A DNA stretch of 8,104 nt from an uncultured Romboutsia sp. (GTDB taxonomy: Bacteria > Bacillota > Clostridia > Peptostreptococcales > Peptostreptococcaceae), in the NCBI GenBank assembly GCA_937880075.1, contig CALFLM010000025.1:1-8104 (forward strand), written 5' to 3'. Under the pieces are notes generated by a model. It did not search any database. It was not told the origin of the DNA and was given only the letters and a program-made list of their open reading frames with translations. A program made the translations under genes and the position numbers. Shown piece by piece: positions 6,901 through 8,104 of this stretch; the first letter of the stretch is position 1, and the number at the start of each line of letters is the position of its first letter.

Positions 6901-7893
6901 TTTGTCAGATTCTCCTAAATCTTCAAAAGTAAAATTATTCACTCTTGCCTCATCTCTTAGTACATCTACGCTTACATTTCCTTCAACATCAAATTCACTT
7001 TTGTCGCTCATCTTAACTTTAGTAATTTTGTAATTATTAACTCCAGCTATATCTCCTGAATTCATCTCAATTGTATACTTTTCAGTTTTTGATAATATAT
7101 TCTTATCTTTAACTTTAGATACAGGATACTCATTATCATTAATAATTACACTTTCAACAGAAACTTTATCATTTGATGTCTCTAATTCTAAATCAATGTT
7201 AAATGTCTCTTTTTTTTCTAGGTATTTTTTTTGTACTGTAAATTCTTTTAAAGTTACATTTGTTTTAGTTTCTTTTACTACAACCCTAAATACTTTTCGT
7301 GCTATGATATCTCCATTACTATCCATAACAAAAGCTCTAACTTTGTATATTCCTGGAACATCTAAGTTAACTTCACTATAGTCTACTTCCACCTTATTAT
7401 TAACAACATCAATATTATTTTCCCCAAATACCTTAGTAACCAATTCAACTAAGTTATCTAATGAGCTATTTTCATCAATATCTACACTATGAATTTCTGA
7501 TTCCGTTTCATTTTCAGTAAATTCATTTAAATTATTTCCATCTAAACTATCATCTGAGTCTCCCGGTTTTGTTGTACCTGAGCTTACATTTGAACCTTCC
7601 GGTTTTGTTGCACCTGAGCTTACATTTGAGCCCACTGGCTTAGAATGTGATACATTTTCTGAGTTAGATATATTATTAGTATTGTCTTCTAATGAAGAAT
7701 TTGAATTACTCTCACTTTTTCCAGTATCAGATTTTTCTATATGACTAGATTTATTATTTAAAACCTCATTAGTATCCTTTGTAGCAGTATTATATATAAC
7801 CACACCAGTAGCAACAGCTACAACTGTAGCCGTTGATGATATTAAAGGCGTAATAATTTTCTTTTTATGCTTACATTTTTCATTCGTGCTCAT
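952..7893 (-). CDS. M26-family (ZmpA/B/C, IgA1-protease-like) surface zinc metalloprotease
   Basis: Secreted or surface zinc endopeptidase of 2313 residues, in the size range of streptococcal Zmp/IgA1 proteases. Visible order: basic start and hydrophobic segment (13-34), signal peptide or anchor; Ser/Asn/Asp-rich stalk with 12-residue repeats (40-140); three Ig-like/A/B modules (about 145-435, 425-715, 715-994); Zmp-like linker from KRIELKDIQGIQLY (about 995-1100); five GLUG motifs (1182-1310); M26_N-like region (AYHNMYKLMP near 1458); catalytic region with H1935-E-N-A-H1939 and probable third ligand E1958 in GLWAEDFATG; acidic tail after about 2250. The family includes IgA1 proteases and enzymes cutting other host glycoproteins; the substrate here cannot be read from sequence. 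ATG is chosen because GAGGTGAT sits 5-12 bases upstream and the signal segment follows. I see no LPXTG-type motif or second membrane segment. Apparently monocistronic, ending at the terminator 48 bases on. Confidence 0.93.
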   Translation of the reverse strand: MSTNEKCKHKKKIITPLISSTATVVAVATGVVIYNTATKDTNEVLNNKSSHIEKSDTGKSESNSNSSLEDNTNNISNSENVSHSKPVGSNVSSGATKPEGSNVSSGTTKPGDSDDSLDGNNLNEFTENETESEIHSVDIDENSSLDNLVELVTKVFGENNIDVVNNKVEVDYSEVNLDVPGIYKVRAFVMDSNGDIIARKVFRVVVKETKTNVTLKEFTVQKKYLEKKETFNIDLELETSNDKVSVESVIINDNEYPVSKVKDKNILSKTEKYTIEMNSGDIAGVNNYKITKVKMSDKSEFDVEGNVSVDVLRDEARVNNFTFEDLGESDKLKVGFNLDDKDSAVTQIRGVLYDSQGTELQSKKLKVSDKNEVEFENVPGNNTYTFKVFADMDLDSNKSNNLNEITNKELLNEKASTKKTVIEGENVTILEGQFLNAKEDLSIRALDKDGNDITSEVEIDDTNVNIHVPGEYKVIASVTNSIGKKVEKEFTVNVEKTIVKANINKFDTKSTYLNKNSDFVIDLGLEISKKNVSAESATINGIEYPLVQTKRGNFFSKDENYTIAMTSENTSGVKNYNISKIRMNDGTLIQVDKTLKVDVLKDEARASNFTFEDLGESDKLKVGFNLDDKDSAVTQIRGVLYDSQGTELQSKKLKVSDKNEVEFENVPGNNTYTFKVFADMDLDSNKSNNLNEITNKELLNEKASTKKTVIEGENVTILEGQFLNAKEDLSIRALDKDGNDITSEVEIDDTNVNIHVPGEYKVIASVTNSIGKKVEKEFTVNVEKTTVKAKVNNFAPQKVYLNRNSEFVIDLGLEISKKYVSAKKVTINDVEYNLEKAKMKNFFSKDENYTISMTSENTPGVKSYNISKIRMDDGTLINVDKTLTVEVLKQQASAEIISYEDLGEDGKINIKFNLNDTEDSITELRGEIYNLDGTLIESKKITPASNLNSVEFDVESNKTHTFKLLASMDLDTNTITSNENEVSDVELLVQNVSTTKKRIELKDIQGIQLYKEENGNTQVVDLVDLSQPLDITKYFVEIKQKDMPVLMAPLKSYEFINNELEFTVDYPNLVQFDEKGNISEGFKFKYNFKDSNNNVSIQNIQGLKAVISKNLSGTINLNKDIDAGYYTNGSAIITDEFRGTLNGNGHKIYNLKIPFFNSMKNATIKHLIIDNVNINTGSSQTGALANLADSSRIEDVHVNGKISGNTIVGGIIGLDKNCTLDSVSADVNINVGSAKTGGLIGKKESGGEIKNSYALGTIVVSPPTTHEKVGGLVGDMSNGNMVSSFSGVNIESKNSNKQVGGLLGSTHIYGTSRNSISFGNVINGLKLDGDKAYLNRHTNDYEYEEATGISVLDLQNKPAGINVATKANKEDKSFYINTLKWDENIWDLDGVSSGNYPTLKNNDPRGNKTYRNSDGKTISKARNNNNIKNIQSIIQDKELHIPNIERISKMDEFDQDKLVAYHNMYKLMPHYESEYLVKYGNKIDQNHELNTKIIKSIIPLKNKDIQLNLTTESYNDINKIMVIYKDKTRSEFNVNLDRFREDSSLVDYKIEGLDVIYSPNKFVTKVDESIVSELKDLIDNMTFDNVLEKTVKRYEQDNAYTVNGDPTFYKLDWYLLDDTYNELKKKTLDNLYSILSSVDGWNITSDNALINNKIKEEFENQIATVLLSKTYIDKWYDIDIGDIKLSEVLYSYPEVFGNCDTRKIINVFKSVNREHLKSDKTGTFYSQYLGNILGYNKVNEFVASAIKIFDGTDDPRDWFTNNFPGYLVEVQSKVNPNIEYRAWNALSSNRQFSDGSMLLPVLTIKDKSIYLISTVGPISIGVRSLYQVDDATFEKTLNDVSKLYSRYFDSIIGVSNNIEKNIFKLPSWDTLRYGQSWINLRDTKDQGVNKVYKSLRILTHPKSQPISGAFANGNMVRFMSAIQLDTGNSYNIWTHENAHNMDGIYLGGYGRRNGLWAEDFATGFFQEEEETTSPFIRDEYYIGWNWGVYRTQGKSGVRNASPDRVDTKEELQSYMYGVMDALYVLDLIEVEAVLSLTPEEQSKILHKYEYGKSSEYSKPENQRSLDHAHMRRLSADEIRAMNLRTYEDFVENRIVIERSLVGKDIKPNDYNGASVLDTSYYHGFVPNKRPDNRSLKRMAMELLAEKGWTDGVEGYMSNKHNKNNDQDVLNAIYNTTNFDFEEWKKDLYKRRYDKLNSEGLAFLDKENIKQQFINAYKSDDYNQKKASGNVRVNIFKQFKNKTNDFTTSIFGSVTYSDNEEVNEDINEEDNIVDGLEKLPTDVNTDEDVSKNINLINNEFITTTIDNYRKYWLL
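2020..2091 (-). other. Zinc-binding active site of the M26 protease
   Basis: This stretch codes for residues 1935-1958. HENAH (1935-1939) supplies two zinc-binding His and the catalytic Glu1936. After 18 residues, Glu1958 in WAEDFATG is the probable third zinc ligand. The intervening NMDGIYLGGYGRRNGLW resembles the Zmp pattern of an Asp soon after the HExxH and a GRR/GL segment before the second Glu. All the residues expected for catalysis are present, so the enzyme is predicted active. Confidence 0.85.
3970..4350 (-). repeat. GLUG-motif array within the protease
   Basis: Five glycine-rich repeats start at residues 1182 (GALANL), 1209 (GGIIGL), 1237 (GGLIGK), 1270 (GGLVGD) and 1300 (GGLLGS), spaced 27 to 33 residues apart. 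They follow a FRGTLNGNGHKIYNL segment, which resembles the start of this region in streptococcal Zmp proteins. GLUG repeats are known from M26 proteases and probably form a right-handed beta-helix next to the catalytic region. The repeats are diverged at DNA level, so they are old. Confidence 0.8.
5561..6048 (-). repeat. 488-bp perfect intragenic direct repeat, copy 2
   Basis: This block is identical by eye, base for base, to 6425-6912, offset by 864 bp (288 codons). It encodes domain B and the Ig-like domain of the second module, about residues 616-778. Single mismatches end the perfect identity at 5560 (against 6424) and at 6049 (against 6913). Beyond them the copies diverge progressively. 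Confidence 0.95.
6425..6912 (-). repeat. 488-bp perfect intragenic direct repeat, copy 1
   Basis: This is the partner of 5561-6048. It encodes the same domain B and Ig-like segment in the first and second modules, about residues 328-490. It contains the recognisable FNLDDKDSAVTQIRG, VFADMDLDSN and NIHVPGEYKVIASVTN segments. The absence of even synonymous differences implies a recent duplication or ongoing gene conversion. Confidence 0.95.
7570..7641 (-). repeat. Tandem 36-bp repeat in the stalk (2 units plus a partial third)
   Basis: It encodes KPVGSNVSSGAT (residues 85-96) followed by KPEGSNVSSGTT (97-108). A third, decayed start (KPGDSDDS) follows. The DNA units are nearly identical (shared TCAAATGTAAGCTCAGGT). 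The length is a multiple of three, so copy-number change would lengthen or shorten the stalk without breaking the frame. The low-complexity Ser/Gly/Asn composition suits a flexible spacer between the membrane and the folded modules. Confidence 0.85.
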
Positions 7894-7898
7894 ATATT

Positions 7899-7906
7899 AT
7901 CACCTC
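7899..7906 (-). promoter_or_regulatory. Ribosome binding site of the protease gene
   Basis: On the minus strand this reads GAGGTGAT, a near-perfect match to the 16S anti-Shine-Dalgarno complement. GAGG ends 9 bases before the ATG at 7891-7893. It fixes the start codon and predicts strong translation. Confidence 0.9.
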
Positions 7907-7952
7907 TTTCTCTATATTTTTACAACTTTATCAGCCTAACTACTTAATACAA

Positions 7953-7980
7953 CTTATATTTAATAAAATAATAACATAAA
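7953..7980 (-). promoter_or_regulatory. Candidate weak promoter of the protease gene
   Basis: The -10 candidate is TATAAG (7953-7958). A 16-base spacer leads to a poor -35, TTTATG (7975-7980), which lies inside the first of the decamer repeats. The start site would fall about 50 bases ahead of the ATG. Other TATAAT-like hexamers exist in this AT-rich region (for example 8051-8056), none with a good -35, so the choice is tentative. Confidence 0.3.
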
Positions 7981-8000
7981 CTTACATAAACTTACATAAA
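7971..8000 (-). repeat. Three tandem 10-bp direct repeats upstream of the protease (possible activator site)
   Basis: Read toward the gene the sequence is TTTATGTAAG (8000-7991), TTTATGTAAG (7990-7981) and TTTATGTTAT (7980-7971). Two copies are exact and the third shares the first seven bases. A period of 10 bp places each copy on the same face of the helix, as in direct-repeat sites of OmpR/PhoB-type response regulators. On the plus strand the units read TTACATAAAC, resembling PhoP-box spacing. The repeats end at the candidate -35. The regulator is not in the window. Confidence 0.55.
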
Positions 8001-8104
8001 TTTAATTAAAAATAGTTTAAAATGTATATATGTTCTAATAATAATTCTGCATTATAAAATAATTTTATTGTTTATTATATTTTTGAACAATACAAAATAA
8101 TAAC

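Noticed and set aside
5561..6912. CRISPR-like or mobile-element explanation for the repeats
   Set aside because: The repeats are long, in frame and confined to a single coding sequence, with no spacers, inverted ends or transposase between them.
952..7893. Naming the gene an IgA1 protease
   Set aside because: M26 members cut several host proteins. The N-terminal modules differ from IgA1 proteases and nothing in the sequence fixes the substrate.
8068..8096. Plus-strand promoter TTGTTT-17-TACAAA at the right edge for a divergent gene
   Set aside because: Both hexamers are weak and such matches are expected by chance in this composition. No gene is visible beyond it in the window.

Overview
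The window is very AT-rich and points to a low-GC Firmicute, most likely a clostridial anaerobe (Clostridium or Peptostreptococcaceae type). The reasons are the base composition, the GAGGTGAT ribosome binding site, the style of the IS30-family transposase remnant, and the promoters near the left edge. I cannot name the species. Every element I can support reads on the minus strand, so the layout below runs from right to left.

Right edge (about 8104 to 7894): the regulatory region of the main gene. It holds three tandem 10-bp direct repeats, a weak candidate promoter and a strong ribosome binding site. Centre (7893 to 952): one giant gene for a 2313-residue surface-directed zinc metalloprotease of the M26 (ZmpA/ZmpB/ZmpC, IgA1-protease-like) family. 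It has an N-terminal hydrophobic signal or anchor and a Ser/Asn/Asp-rich stalk. Three repeated modules follow, each made of an Ig-like domain, domain A and domain B. Then come a linker, a five-copy GLUG stretch in a likely beta-helix, and the M26 catalytic region with HENAH and a downstream Glu. The chain ends in an acidic tail. A 488-bp stretch of the modules occurs twice without a single mismatch.

Left part (951 to 1): a 21-bp-stem terminator lies just after the protease gene. Next is a decayed, 5'-truncated IS30-family transposase with stops, frameshifts and a lost catalytic Asp. At the left edge are two strong tandem sigma-A-type promoters (TTGACT-17-TATAGT and TTGACA-17-TAAACT) and a TTTGAAAATTAAACAG-type sequence. 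This looks like the promoter and leader region of an rRNA (or tRNA) operon whose genes start beyond the window.

Overall, this looks like a secreted host-interaction protease lodged upstream of a likely rRNA operon, with insertion-sequence debris between them. The most notable points are the perfect internal duplication in the protease, the decamer repeats at its promoter and the putative rrn promoter pair. I see no evidence of a wholly new multi-gene system.
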